Counted from the first letter of the stretch, positions 23,709 to 33,068 are shown. The stretch: DNA of 33,319 nt from Promethearchaeota archaeon (GCA_030615145.1 JAUWZT010000002.1:1-33319), one strand, 5' to 3'. A program made the numbers and translations. The notes: generated by a model from the sequence alone, not told the origin.

Positions 23709-23752
23709 AACTAAAAATTCAAAAATTTTAATGTATAGGTAAATTTAGATAT
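23709..23752 (+). repeat. Imperfect direct repeat, copy 2 (upstream of ornithine aminotransferase)
   Basis: Partner of 23124-23166. It precedes the TATA-like GATATATATTAAA and the AAGTGAAACT ribosome binding site of the downstream gene, so it may be shared promoter sequence or a duplication made when the Nudix gene entered. Confidence 0.55.
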
Positions 23753-23790
23753 ATATTAAAAACATTATAAAAAAAGAAAAGTGAAACTAC

Positions 23791-25050
23791 ATGCCAAGTT
23801 CAAAAGATTATATGGAAATGGATGATAAATACTGCGCTCAGAATTATCACCCGATTCCCGTCGTTATTTCAAAAGCAGAGGGTGTATGGGTTTACGACCC
23901 TGAAGGAAATAAATATATTGATTGTTTATCTGCCTATTCGTCCCAAAATACGGGGCATTGTCACCCCGAAATTATAAAAGCTTTAAAAGAACAAGCAGAT
24001 AAGGTTACTTTAACATCTCGCGCGTTCTATAACGATATGATGGGTCCCTTTTTAAAAAAATTATGCGAAGTTGTTGGACCACATATCAACGATCCAAACA
24101 ATTCTGGAATAATGGCGCTTCCAATGAACACTGGAACTGAAGCGGTTTCTTCCGGTCTAAAAGTTGCGAGAGCTTGGGGTTATATTAAAAAGAAAATTCC
24201 TAAAAACGAAGCTAAAATTATTGTCTGTCGGGATAATTTTCATGGAAGATCAATTACAATAGCAGGTTTTAGTACTGATATTGAAGCCGTTAGATATTAC
24301 GGTAATTTTGGACCTTACACTCCTGGTTTCGTAATTATTCCGTATGGAGATGCTGAAGAGTTAGAGAATACAATTTTAGAAATCGGCCCTGAAAAAGTAG
24401 CGGCATTCCTATTTGAGCCAATTCAAGGAGAAGCTGGCGTAAAAGTCCCTCCTGAAGGATACTTAAAAAAGGTTAGAGAGATCTGTACAAAGTACAATGT
24501 TCTGATGATCGCTGACGAGATTCAGACAGGTTTTGGAAGAACTGGGGAGTTTTTTGGATGTGACCACGAAAATGTGAAGCCTGACGCGATGTTACTTGGA
24601 AAGGCGCTTGGAGGAGGTGTTTATCCCGTTTCCGCAGTAGTCACTACTAAAGATATAGTTGGTCCTGATGTTATTAAGCCTGGAACGCATGGAAGCACAT
24701 TTGGAGGAAACCCTTTAGCTAGTGCGGTTGCTATGAAATCGTTAGAGATTCATATTGACGACCATTTAGCTCAAAGAGCCAAAGAATTTGGAGGTTATTT
24801 TCTAGAAGGACTTAGAAATATCGCAAAAAAGAAAACTATAGTTCCAATAAAAGATGTTAGAGGTAAAGGTCTATTAATAGCGATTGAATTTGAATCAGAT
24901 GCGAGGCACATAGTCGAAATGTTTAAAGATAACGGAGTGTTAGCCAAACATACTCATTCTACAATTATTCGATTTGCCCCACCTCTAATTATAACTAAAG
25001 ACCAAATCGATTGGGCTTTAAAAATTATCGAAAATGTGCTGGTAGCGTAA
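23791..25050 (+). CDS. rocD: Ornithine-oxo-acid aminotransferase (class III)
   Basis: A 419-residue PLP enzyme very close in pattern to ornithine delta-aminotransferases: NYHPIPVVISKAEGVWVYD, IDCLSAYSSQNTGHCHPEI, MNTGTEAVSSGLKVARAWGY, DNFHGRSITI, FLFEPIQGEAGV, DEIQTGFGRTG, and the PLP lysine in LLGKALGGGVYPVSAV. It transfers the delta-amino group of ornithine to 2-oxoglutarate, giving glutamate-5-semialdehyde and glutamate in the cytoplasm. The ATG follows AAGTGAAACT. Nearby carbamoyltransferase and carbamate kinase genes could supply ornithine from citrulline. Acetylornithine aminotransferase is the main alternative, but the Tyr/Ser-rich substrate segment favours the ornithine enzyme. Confidence 0.88.
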   Translation: MPSSKDYMEMDDKYCAQNYHPIPVVISKAEGVWVYDPEGNKYIDCLSAYSSQNTGHCHPEIIKALKEQADKVTLTSRAFYNDMMGPFLKKLCEVVGPHINDPNNSGIMALPMNTGTEAVSSGLKVARAWGYIKKKIPKNEAKIIVCRDNFHGRSITIAGFSTDIEAVRYYGNFGPYTPGFVIIPYGDAEELENTILEIGPEKVAAFLFEPIQGEAGVKVPPEGYLKKVREICTKYNVLMIADEIQTGFGRTGEFFGCDHENVKPDAMLLGKALGGGVYPVSAVVTTKDIVGPDVIKPGTHGSTFGGNPLASAVAMKSLEIHIDDHLAQRAKEFGGYFLEGLRNIAKKKTIVPIKDVRGKGLLIAIEFESDARHIVEMFKDNGVLAKHTHSTIIRFAPPLIITKDQIDWALKIIENVLVA

Positions 25051-25124
25051 AAAGTTAAAATCCTATTTAATATGATAATGATAAAAAAAAAATTTATAGA
25101 TTATTTTAATCCTTTATTTGCAGT

Positions 25125-27602
25125 TTAAATCCTTAGAATTGTCCAAGATTCAGCAACATTTTTAATATCTCTATAATTGAACAATACTGGTTTATACGAC
25201 CATGTATCATATAATTTTAGCTGATCATATGCATGTGGGCTTACCTGAATTTCTCCATCTACAAAGTGGATAAATCCACTCTGTCCTGGAGGAATGACAT
25301 TTACTACATGTGGAGATGGATTTCTGAACCCCTTATAACCTCTTCTTTTTGACATTTCTGCCACATGATTATAAGTTCCACGGTTCATAGCATGCATTAC
25401 TGCTGTAGGTAATGCTCCTAACGAATTTAAAAAGATTAAGCGAACAGGAGTTAACCACGTTGAGATATCATCAGTACCATAATAAGCTTCTAATTCAACA
25501 AGAGCTTCTTTTAAAACACGGACAATCACAGTATCTTTATCTTCCCCATTAAGATAATCTCTACTAAGAGTAAGTTTTGATTGTTCCCCATCAAAAACAT
25601 GAAGTAATGTACTTGAGCTAGCTCTCACACCAGGAGCTAAATCATCATCAAAAACTTCATTATCAATCATTTGGAACCAAGCATCAAAGATTGTCAGACC
25701 TGGATCGTCATAAGTAGCATAAGAATTAGGATATTTTGGATCTAATTCGTCATTATAATGATGATCCCAAGCTTCAAGAGCTTCAATAACTTCATTAGGA
25801 ATACTAGAATCGTCTTTAGCGGCGTTTATAAGGAAATCAAGAAAATACATTCCATTTCCATGATTATAACCCGTATTACGGTTAATATCTTTCATATCGT
25901 TAAAAGAGATTTTTCCTCCAGTAGCTAATTGGTGTTGAATCCATGAGACACCGTGAACTTCTCCCCAATCCGCTTCACGATAAGGCCAATCTGCAATAGG
26001 TTTATTATTCCAATTTGCCAGAAAACCTTGTGTAGGATTGACACATTTAGGTGTATCTTTAAAAGTTGTCAAACCAACCCATTCTTCTTTTCCAGTACCC
26101 CATAGTGGAAATCTATCATCAATTTTTCTACCGTTTAATCCAAGTTCGGGTTTAATTGGATAATAACCCATATGCCAATATGCTATATTACCTTTCTTAT
26201 CGGCCCAAAGGAAATTATGACTCAATTCAACTCGTTTACTAGCCTCTTGTGCGTCGTAAAGATTTTTAGATTGTTGAAATAATGACCAACCTTCTTCAGC
26301 GGCTAATTCATTTTTAAAGAAAGGGACTTTCATACTATAGCATAGATGATTATCTAAATCCCACCCTATAATGGGTCCATGAATTGTCCGATAGATATCC
26401 CTTTCCTCGTACCATAATTTTTTATAACCATATATTCTTTCGGTTCTTTTTTCCATATCGACCCATTTGCCATTAAACAAGTATTGATAAGGATTATCAG
26501 GATTTAGAACTTCGATATAAGTATCTACAAGATCTGATGAACCCGTAGTAGATGTCCAAGCACCATAATCACTAACACCAATTAAGATTGTTGGGGCATG
26601 AGGCATCATCATTCCAACAGCATTAATTCCTGCACCATGCAGCCCAATTTCAAGGACAATTTGAGGTGTTGAATGACCCATTTGAGGTCCTCCTACTTGC
26701 ATTGCGCTTCTTGAACTTGATTTTTCGGGAGTGACCATCCAAGCGTTGCTTCCAAATTTTGTTGGCATACCTAACGATTCTAATAATTCTGTTTGACCCA
26801 TCCTAACTTCTTCGTACATTTGAAACACATCGCCAATATTAGCTGGTAAGTCCGGTTTACTGCCTTTAGTTAAATAACTAGGATAATTACATCCTGAATC
26901 AGGAATTGTTGTTGGAGCACCAGGATCAACTTGAGGGTAGATATCATTAAATATTTCCCATCCGTCCTCATCTCCATGTATAGATTCAAGTGCCATGTAT
27001 CGAGCGGCGAAATTTAATTCTCCCCCCCCAGTTGCACCAAATCTCCAAGCCATCATTACAACTATTACTGTACAATCCTCTATAGTGAACAGCTCTAGAG
27101 GTAAACCATCTGGCGTTATTATCTCGGGTAAATATTCAATAGGCATAAGAGATGTATCACCATTGCTGTATGCTTCCAATGCTTCAGCAATGTAAAGATT
27201 TATTCCATCAACGTAAGCTAACATCATTTCTTTGAGTTTTTTCTCTGGAAATGATGGCTCCCAGTTATCGAATATTTCACGTAATTCTTCTCTGCTGTAT
27301 CCAAGGCTTCTAGTTTCATAATCTGATTGTATACTTGCAAGACCTAATTCCGCTAAGTTCCCAAAAGAACTTCTTCTGTACATATCTGCTTGCCAGAGTC
27401 TATCCTGAGCCATAGCATATCCTGCACCAAATGCCAATCCCTCCTTAGTTTTTGCGAACACATGAGGTACTCCATAATTATCTCTCACAATTGTAACGAC
27501 ATTTCTTTTCCTACCATGCCCAGATGAACTTGCAGTACTATTTGGTATTAACATAACTAAGATCATAACTGAAATAAGCCCAATTATTAGTTTTCTCTTC
27601 AT
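25125..27602 (-). CDS. Penicillin acylase-family N-terminal nucleophile hydrolase, exported
   Basis: The 825-residue precursor starts at the ATG at 27602, which has TGTGA upstream. A TTG at 27623 would add seven residues before the signal. The N-terminus KRKLIIGLISVMILVMLIP is a signal peptide or anchor. The alpha region has VRDNYGVPHVFAKT and GAGYAMAQDRLWQADMYRR. Self-cleavage is expected before Ser285 in KFGSNAW, which becomes the nucleophile of an approximately 541-residue beta chain. Further family blocks are IGVSDYGAWTSTTGSSDLVD and GFLANWNNKPIADWPY. Such enzymes hydrolyse amide bonds (beta-lactams, acyl-homoserine lactones, N-acyl amino acids, peptides) outside the cell. Here it may feed amino acids to the catabolic genes nearby, but the substrate is not known. 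Confidence 0.92.
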   Translation of the reverse strand: MKRKLIIGLISVMILVMLIPNSTASSSGHGRKRNVVTIVRDNYGVPHVFAKTKEGLAFGAGYAMAQDRLWQADMYRRSSFGNLAELGLASIQSDYETRSLGYSREELREIFDNWEPSFPEKKLKEMMLAYVDGINLYIAEALEAYSNGDTSLMPIEYLPEIITPDGLPLELFTIEDCTVIVVMMAWRFGATGGGELNFAARYMALESIHGDEDGWEIFNDIYPQVDPGAPTTIPDSGCNYPSYLTKGSKPDLPANIGDVFQMYEEVRMGQTELLESLGMPTKFGSNAWMVTPEKSSSRSAMQVGGPQMGHSTPQIVLEIGLHGAGINAVGMMMPHAPTILIGVSDYGAWTSTTGSSDLVDTYIEVLNPDNPYQYLFNGKWVDMEKRTERIYGYKKLWYEERDIYRTIHGPIIGWDLDNHLCYSMKVPFFKNELAAEEGWSLFQQSKNLYDAQEASKRVELSHNFLWADKKGNIAYWHMGYYPIKPELGLNGRKIDDRFPLWGTGKEEWVGLTTFKDTPKCVNPTQGFLANWNNKPIADWPYREADWGEVHGVSWIQHQLATGGKISFNDMKDINRNTGYNHGNGMYFLDFLINAAKDDSSIPNEVIEALEAWDHHYNDELDPKYPNSYATYDDPGLTIFDAWFQMIDNEVFDDDLAPGVRASSSTLLHVFDGEQSKLTLSRDYLNGEDKDTVIVRVLKEALVELEAYYGTDDISTWLTPVRLIFLNSLGALPTAVMHAMNRGTYNHVAEMSKRRGYKGFRNPSPHVVNVIPPGQSGFIHFVDGEIQVSPHAYDQLKLYDTWSYKPVLFNYRDIKNVAESWTILRI

Positions 27603-27784
27603 TTTCTTTTCACATTTTAACAATTATTATTAAGATTTATAATTAGATTTCACTTACAATTATGTTAATCAACTATTTAAACTTTTTTGTCAAATTAAAA
27701 ATCAAAAAACCACTTTAAAAAACCGAAAATTTAACATAAAAATAAATTAATGGCTTAGATTATGATGCTAAATTCCTACAAAAA

Positions 27785-28699
27785 TTAAGATTCACTAATA
27801 TAGAAATGAGTTCCTGCCTTTTCGTCTAACGCATCTTTAATTTTTTCTATTGAAGTTATAATGGCTTGTTCTCCACCAGATTCTAAGAAATTTATTACTG
27901 CTTGTATTTTAGGACCCATGCTTCCCGGAGGAAAATGTCCTTGTTTCATGTATTCTTTTGCATCTGCGGTTGAAACTCTATCGAGGTATTTATAATCAAT
28001 TCTTCCGTAATTTAACGCCACTTTTTCTACATCTGTAGCAATTATTAAAATATCTGCGTTTACTTGTTCACCTAACTTTGCGCTTGCGAGATCTTTATCG
28101 ATAACGGCTTCAACACCTTGAAAGCGATTTCCTTCTTGAATAACAGGAACGCCCCCACCACCGCAAGATATGACAATAAAATTCTCCTGAATTAACTTCT
28201 TAATTTCCCGTGATTGGACTATTCTTATAGGTTTTGGTGAGGGAACTACGCGCCGCCATCCTTTTGCCGTTTTTACATATCCTGGTTGCTTTCTTTTGTA
28301 AACTGGTCCAATTGGTTTGGTGGGGTGCTTAAACGCTCGATCATTACGATCAACTTCAACATAAGTTAAAACAGTGAGAAAATATTTATCAAGGTCAATC
28401 CCTAAATGCATAAGTTCTTCATCAAGGGTGGATTCAATTAAAAATCCAATTTGCCCTTGTGTTTCGGCAACTAGTATCTGTAAAGGCATTTTTGTAATCT
28501 CATCTGACGCTTCTTGTTGCAAGAGAAGCGCACCAACTTGAGGTCCATTGCCATGGGTAATTACAATATTATATTCATTCGACAATTCTGCAATTTGTTT
28601 TATAGGAGCCCGTAAGTTATTAATCATCTGTTCGGGGGTTCCTCTCTCTCCAGATTTAATGAGGGCATTTCCCCCGAGAGCAACAATTAATGTTTTCAA
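27785..28699 (-). CDS. arcC: Carbamate kinase
   Basis: A 304-residue amino-acid-kinase-fold protein: IVALGGNALI at the N-terminus, THGNGPQVGALLLQ, LQILVAETQGQIGF, VISCGGGGVPVI, AVIDKDLASAKLGEQVNADI and GHFPPGSMGPKIQAVINFLE. It transfers phosphate from carbamoyl phosphate to ADP, giving ATP, ammonia and CO2; the reverse is possible. The start is TTG, with GAGGT six bases upstream. It lies 64 bases downstream of the carbamoyltransferase gene on the same strand, the usual catabolic pair. No arginine deiminase gene is in the window, so the source of the carbamoylated substrate is open. Confidence 0.95.
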   Translation of the reverse strand: MKTLIVALGGNALIKSGERGTPEQMINNLRAPIKQIAELSNEYNIVITHGNGPQVGALLLQQEASDEITKMPLQILVAETQGQIGFLIESTLDEELMHLGIDLDKYFLTVLTYVEVDRNDRAFKHPTKPIGPVYKRKQPGYVKTAKGWRRVVPSPKPIRIVQSREIKKLIQENFIVISCGGGGVPVIQEGNRFQGVEAVIDKDLASAKLGEQVNADILIIATDVEKVALNYGRIDYKYLDRVSTADAKEYMKQGHFPPGSMGPKIQAVINFLESGGEQAIITSIEKIKDALDEKAGTHFYISES

Positions 28700-28763
28700 A
28701 CAAAAACCTCTAATAGTAGGATAATTAACAAAATTGAAAAAATAATAATAGTTAACTTGTTAT

Positions 28764-29696
28764 TTAAAGTTTCCCCCGTAGGAAGAGTATAATTGCTTTT
28801 TGACCGTGCAATCTATTTTCTGCTTGATCAAATACAATTGATTGGGGGCCATCAATAACTTCAGTGGTTTGTTCGTAACCTCGCATTGCAGGTAGACAGT
28901 TCATAAAAACAGCGTCTGGTTTCGCAGCTTTCATTATTTTTAAGGACACTTGATATGGCATGAAAATTTTCTTTCGTTCCTCCTCTTTTTCAACTGGAAT
29001 GCCGTAGGACATCCAAGAATCGGTATAAATTACATCAGAATTTTTTGCAGCCTCAAAAGCGTTATGAACGATGTTCACTGCTGCTCCAGTCTCTTTTGAA
29101 ATTTGAGATACTTCGTCAAGAACTACTTGTTCAGGCGTAAATTCTGCGCCCTTAGGACAAGCAACATCTAATTTTAGACCAAAAATAGCAGCTATTCGCA
29201 TTAAATCGTAGGTAACATTGTTATAGGCGTCTCCAAAGTAAGCTATTTTTAAATCTCCCAGTCTACCTTTCTTTTCTTTTATGGTTAAGAAATCCCCAAT
29301 CATTTGACAAGGATGCGCGAAATCGTCAAGCATATTGATTATAGGAACATCAGCATATTTGGCTAAATCCCAAATGTCTTGTCTCTTAAACACTCTTGCT
29401 GCTATTAAGTTAACGAATCTAGAGGCTGTCTTTGCGGTATCATGAATATTTTCTTTCTTGCCAAGAGGAGAATCCTTTATTGAATAGAAAATCGCATGAC
29501 CACCTAATTGTTGCATTCCCGCTTCAAAAGATATTCTAGTTCTTAGCGATGGTTTTTCAAATATCATCAAAAGCGTTTCTCCTTTTAAGGTAGTGTCAAA
29601 TTTATCGGGATTTTTCTTAATTTCAATCGCTTTATTTATAATATTCTCGCATTCTGCTTTAGAAAAGTCAGAAATTTTTGTTAAATGTCGTATCAT
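28764..29696 (-). CDS. Carbamoyltransferase of the ornithine carbamoyltransferase family, substrate uncertain
   Basis: About 310 residues from the ATG at 29696. A TTG at 29708 is in frame but lies in the GGTCAT-like ribosome binding region. The carbamoyl-phosphate loop is EKPSLRTRISFEAGMQQLGG, and the HPCQ signature is present in FAHPCQMIGDF, which marks the ornithine branch rather than aspartate carbamoyltransferase. The later substrate-side motifs differ from classical ArgF: MNCLPAMRG replaces HCLPA, and DSWMSYGIP stands where D-x-W-x-S-M-G is expected. With carbamate kinase downstream, phosphorolysis of citrulline (or another carbamoyl-amine) to carbamoyl phosphate is likely. Ornithine is the default substrate given the rocD gene nearby. 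Putrescine or another amine is an alternative. Confidence 0.85.
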   Translation of the reverse strand: MIRHLTKISDFSKAECENIINKAIEIKKNPDKFDTTLKGETLLMIFEKPSLRTRISFEAGMQQLGGHAIFYSIKDSPLGKKENIHDTAKTASRFVNLIAARVFKRQDIWDLAKYADVPIINMLDDFAHPCQMIGDFLTIKEKKGRLGDLKIAYFGDAYNNVTYDLMRIAAIFGLKLDVACPKGAEFTPEQVVLDEVSQISKETGAAVNIVHNAFEAAKNSDVIYTDSWMSYGIPVEKEEERKKIFMPYQVSLKIMKAAKPDAVFMNCLPAMRGYEQTTEVIDGPQSIVFDQAENRLHGQKAIILFLRGKL

Positions 29697-29789
29697 TTTA
29701 ATGACCAATTTTTCTTTACTATTTCTTTGTTTGTTTATTTATTAAATTTATTAGTTTAACTTGATTTATAGGATTATTTCTTTTAATCT

Positions 29790-30956
29790 TTACTTTAAAT
29801 CTTCTACTTTATAAAAATCTCGTCCGTACACGAGTTCATTTAAAATTTCTTTATCTTTTTGATTTAACTTATCTGTTAGTAAGTGACTTAATAATTCGGC
29901 AAGGCCAGGCCCCAGCATAAATCCCTGGCCGCATAACCCTACAGCATTAATATATCCTTCAATATTGTTAACTTTGCCGATAATTGGATTACCATCAGGT
30001 GACATAGGGTATAAACCGCGCCATGTTCTCCTAATTTTTATGTTTTTTAATCGAGGTAATAAACTAACCATACGTTTTGAGATTTGAGGTAAGTATGAAC
30101 TTGTTTCGCGTCGATCTAAGCCGGGAATATTAGGTTCAGGAGTTAAACAAAAGATAATCTTACCTTCTTTGTTTTGATAAAAATAGTAATTTTTTGAGTT
30201 TCCAAACTTTGTATCTATGGCAGGTTTAATATCAATTACCATCGTAGAGAAAAATTTCTTAACTGGCTCCGTGATCCCTGCTTCATGGCTTTCAGGAATG
30301 ACGGGTAAATTAATACCAATCATATTTCCAATTTTTTTAGCGTGACCGCCTGCTGCGTTAATTACATAATGTGTTTTATATTCAGCTTTAGTAGTTTTAA
30401 CTCCTGAAACGGCTTTATCTTTCGTAATAATGTCAGTAACTTCTTCATTAAACTTATACTCAGCTCCTAATTCTTTAGATTTACGATAGAATGAATGAAG
30501 AGATAATAACGGAGAAGCATTTCCATCTTCAGGACTATAAGTGCCTCCTAATAAATTCTTACTGTTAATCCCGGGTATAAGTTCTTTTACTTTTTCTCTA
30601 TCTATGTAATTTATGTTTAACCCGTATTCTTTTTGTTGTCGAACTGTATCCTTTAGCATTTTTTCGTGTTCTTCGGTAAAAGCTAAAAAGGAATATCCTC
30701 CTTGTTCCCACCAGATGTCATCACCATGTAAATCCTTCCAAGTAGAAAAGACTTCAATAGATCTTTGACACAACCATATCTTACTTTTGAGCGAATGTGT
30801 AGCTCTGATCCCTCCAATAGCGTGCTTATTATCTCCTTGGGCAACGGAAGAAAAGGAATCTAAAACGAGTGTTTTAAGGCCTTTTTCTGCAGTAGCTAAG
30901 GCCGTTGGAACTCCAACACTTCCTGCCCCTATGATAATGACATCGTATTCTACCAG
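29790..30956 (-). CDS. FAD-dependent amino-acid/amine dehydrogenase subunit (DAO family), CTG start
   Basis: A 388-residue protein when begun at CTG 30956. The FAD-binding beta-alpha-beta unit VEYDVIIIGAGSVGVPTALA lies at the extreme N-terminus, followed by the GDNKHAIGGIRATH flavin contact region. Later blocks include NAAGGHAKKIG, YPMSPDGNPIIG and NAVGLCGQGFMLGPG, the typical DAO C-terminal FAD loop. No ATG, GTG or TTG precedes the FAD motif in frame; the first is a TTG at 30773, which would remove it. AGGAGGT ends eight bases before the CTG. The gene follows the 694-residue flavoprotein after two bases. The two resemble the beta and alpha subunits of L-proline dehydrogenase, sarcosine oxidase or HcnBC-type complexes. 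The likely substrate is a secondary amino acid such as proline or sarcosine; this is not proven. Confidence 0.85.
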   Translation of the reverse strand: MVEYDVIIIGAGSVGVPTALATAEKGLKTLVLDSFSSVAQGDNKHAIGGIRATHSLKSKIWLCQRSIEVFSTWKDLHGDDIWWEQGGYSFLAFTEEHEKMLKDTVRQQKEYGLNINYIDREKVKELIPGINSKNLLGGTYSPEDGNASPLLSLHSFYRKSKELGAEYKFNEEVTDIITKDKAVSGVKTTKAEYKTHYVINAAGGHAKKIGNMIGINLPVIPESHEAGITEPVKKFFSTMVIDIKPAIDTKFGNSKNYYFYQNKEGKIIFCLTPEPNIPGLDRRETSSYLPQISKRMVSLLPRLKNIKIRRTWRGLYPMSPDGNPIIGKVNNIEGYINAVGLCGQGFMLGPGLAELLSHLLTDKLNQKDKEILNELVYGRDFYKVEDLK

Positions 30957-30958
30957 GA

Positions 30959-33043
30959 TTATTTACCTCCTTTCTTTACTTTTACTCTAGCAAAAGCACT
31001 CATAGGAACTTCTATAAATAATGGCCTACTTGTGCCAGGAATGACTTCTTCTAGTAAGACGCCTTCTTCACGAAAAATCTGATTAATTAATGGCGTACAA
31101 GTCTTCCCGCCGCAGGCACCCATTCCAACTTTAGTCAAAGCTTTTAATTCGTTAAAATCTTTAATTCCATATCGAATCCATTTTCGAATTTCTCCCACAG
31201 ATACGCGTTCACACCTACAAACTATAACATCATCGTCAGTATAGGATTTTTGATATATCTCTAGAGGTTGATCATACGCAGTTTTTTGAAGTTTGATAGC
31301 AACGGCAATTTTTGCTAATCCTGCAGGAATTTTGACAGTAATTAATAGAGTTTTTGGAAATTCTTTAAGAAATCTTGAGCGTTTAACTTCAAATTCTCCT
31401 AATTCTCGGTCATCGCTTACGACGATAACTTTTTGTCCAGCACTTATTTTTTCAGAAGTTAATTCGAGAGGAAATGTAACTGATGGGTATTCCTTGTCTT
31501 TTCGATAGTCAACTAGCGTCACTGCTAATCCCGGGCATACAGCTACGCACTGCCCGCAACCTATACAGTCCTCTTCGCCTTTAAAAAATGGTAGTTGTGT
31601 GATTAAGTTGTCTACGGTCTCAATTTGTCCTTGAGGGCATACAGATGTGCAGGGATTACATGGAATTTCTTGATTGCAATGAAAGAGAGGAAAAATGCCA
31701 TCTTCTTTTTCAAATATTTTTGATTCACTGGGAGCTGGAGGTTTTGCCTTCATAATGTTTGCAAATTTTTCCAATTCATCGATATTTTCTTCGACTTCGA
31801 TTCCCATTTCTTTTAACATTTTTAGGGCTTCAATTCTTCCAGTAAAAATCGCAGCTGACGCTTCAGCAATTTCTTGAGCGTCTCCAGCAACCCTAACTTT
31901 CATATTGAACTGTTTTGCTTTATCATAAAATTCATTAACGGGATTTAACCCTACCGCAATTAAAATAGTATCGCAAGGAAATGTTCTTTCAGTTCCGGGA
32001 ATAAGGTTAAATTTATCGTCTAATTTGCCAATTGTTATTGATTCTACTTTGTTTTGGCCGTTTGCAGAAACAATTGTATGATTGGTATAAATGGGAACTC
32101 CTAACCTTCTAAGTTTATCTTCGTGAACTCTATAACCGCCACATAGAGATAGAGCTTCGATCAAACCAACAACATCTATCTTTGCTTGGATAGCGTGATA
32201 TCCCGCAATTAATCCAACATTTCCGCCGCCAACTATAAAAACTTTATCGGCAGCTTTAACGAGATCGCGGTTAACCAAAGTTTGAAACGCACCCGCACCG
32301 TATACTCCTGGAAGGGTATTTCCTGGAAAAACTAACATTTTCTCTCTTGCTCCAGTTGCAATTAACAGATAATTCGGCCTAACTAATATGTATTCTTCAT
32401 TATTCTTCAAAACACCAACTAAATTGTCGCTAAATACAGCTACAACCGTGCTATTGAGCCAAACTTTTACTGAGTTCAATGAACATACAATGTCACCAAG
32501 AATCTCTGCTATATCAATACCGCGCTTACCAGCATATACATCTTCTTGGGAACCAAAAAATTTGTGCGTTTGAAGTACTAGTTTGCCGCCAAGTCTATTT
32601 TTATCGTCAATTAGTACGACATCTATTTCACGCTCTCCAAAAAGTTTTGTAGCCGATAATCCAGCTGGACCCGCTCCAATAACAAGAACTTCTGTGTTAA
32701 TAATATCGATATCACCAACTTCTACGGCTCCATCTACAAGAGGTAGTTCTGGCAAGCCATTACAACTTTTTATCTCCATTCCATCTGTTAGAAGTGTCAT
32801 ACACGCTTTCACTGGAATGTCATCGGCGATTACATTACACTGAGAACATTGTCCATTAGCACAAAACATTCCCTGAGGACTGGAATCTTTTACGTGATGA
32901 CCAAAAATTTTAATTTTATTAAGAAATAAAGCAGAAGATATAACCATTCCCTCAAATCCGGTTAAAACTTTCCCGTCAAATTTGAAATTTATTTTCTTTC
33001 TTTCGGTAATTTTCAGGATGGGATGTTTGGTTATGTTTTCCAT
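30959..33043 (-). CDS. Multi-cofactor NAD(FAD)-dependent dehydrogenase subunit
   Basis: A 694-residue protein with four cofactor parts in order. A short N-terminal [2Fe-2S] domain has CANGQCSQC and a following KACMT. A two-nucleotide-domain FAD/NAD oxidoreductase has VLVIGAGPAGLSATKLFGE and VFIVGGGNVGLIAGYHA. A ferredoxin-like insert has CNQEIPCNPCTSVCP and CIGCGQCVAVCPG, probably two [4Fe-4S] clusters. A C-terminal BFD-type [2Fe-2S] domain has VCRCERVS and GACGGKTC. It matches the alpha subunit of L-proline dehydrogenase/sarcosine oxidase complexes but with all electron carriers in one chain. It should pass electrons from the adjacent DAO subunit to NAD+ or ferredoxin. The ATG lies 25 bases after the AOR stop, so the three genes probably form an operon. 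Confidence 0.9.
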   Translation of the reverse strand: MENITKHPILKITERKKINFKFDGKVLTGFEGMVISSALFLNKIKIFGHHVKDSSPQGMFCANGQCSQCNVIADDIPVKACMTLLTDGMEIKSCNGLPELPLVDGAVEVGDIDIINTEVLVIGAGPAGLSATKLFGEREIDVVLIDDKNRLGGKLVLQTHKFFGSQEDVYAGKRGIDIAEILGDIVCSLNSVKVWLNSTVVAVFSDNLVGVLKNNEEYILVRPNYLLIATGAREKMLVFPGNTLPGVYGAGAFQTLVNRDLVKAADKVFIVGGGNVGLIAGYHAIQAKIDVVGLIEALSLCGGYRVHEDKLRRLGVPIYTNHTIVSANGQNKVESITIGKLDDKFNLIPGTERTFPCDTILIAVGLNPVNEFYDKAKQFNMKVRVAGDAQEIAEASAAIFTGRIEALKMLKEMGIEVEENIDELEKFANIMKAKPPAPSESKIFEKEDGIFPLFHCNQEIPCNPCTSVCPQGQIETVDNLITQLPFFKGEEDCIGCGQCVAVCPGLAVTLVDYRKDKEYPSVTFPLELTSEKISAGQKVIVVSDDRELGEFEVKRSRFLKEFPKTLLITVKIPAGLAKIAVAIKLQKTAYDQPLEIYQKSYTDDDVIVCRCERVSVGEIRKWIRYGIKDFNELKALTKVGMGACGGKTCTPLINQIFREEGVLLEEVIPGTSRPLFIEVPMSAFARVKVKKGGK

Positions 33044-33068
33044 TTAGGATCATTTTAAATATTTATTA

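Noticed and set aside
29790..30773. 327-residue DAO protein starting at TTG 30773
   Set aside because: This would lack the FAD-binding GxGxxG unit, which is intact upstream in the same frame to CTG 30956.
30787..30990. Plus-strand frame opposite the DAO N-terminus
   Set aside because: It is antisense to the clear FAD-binding coding sequence on the minus strand.
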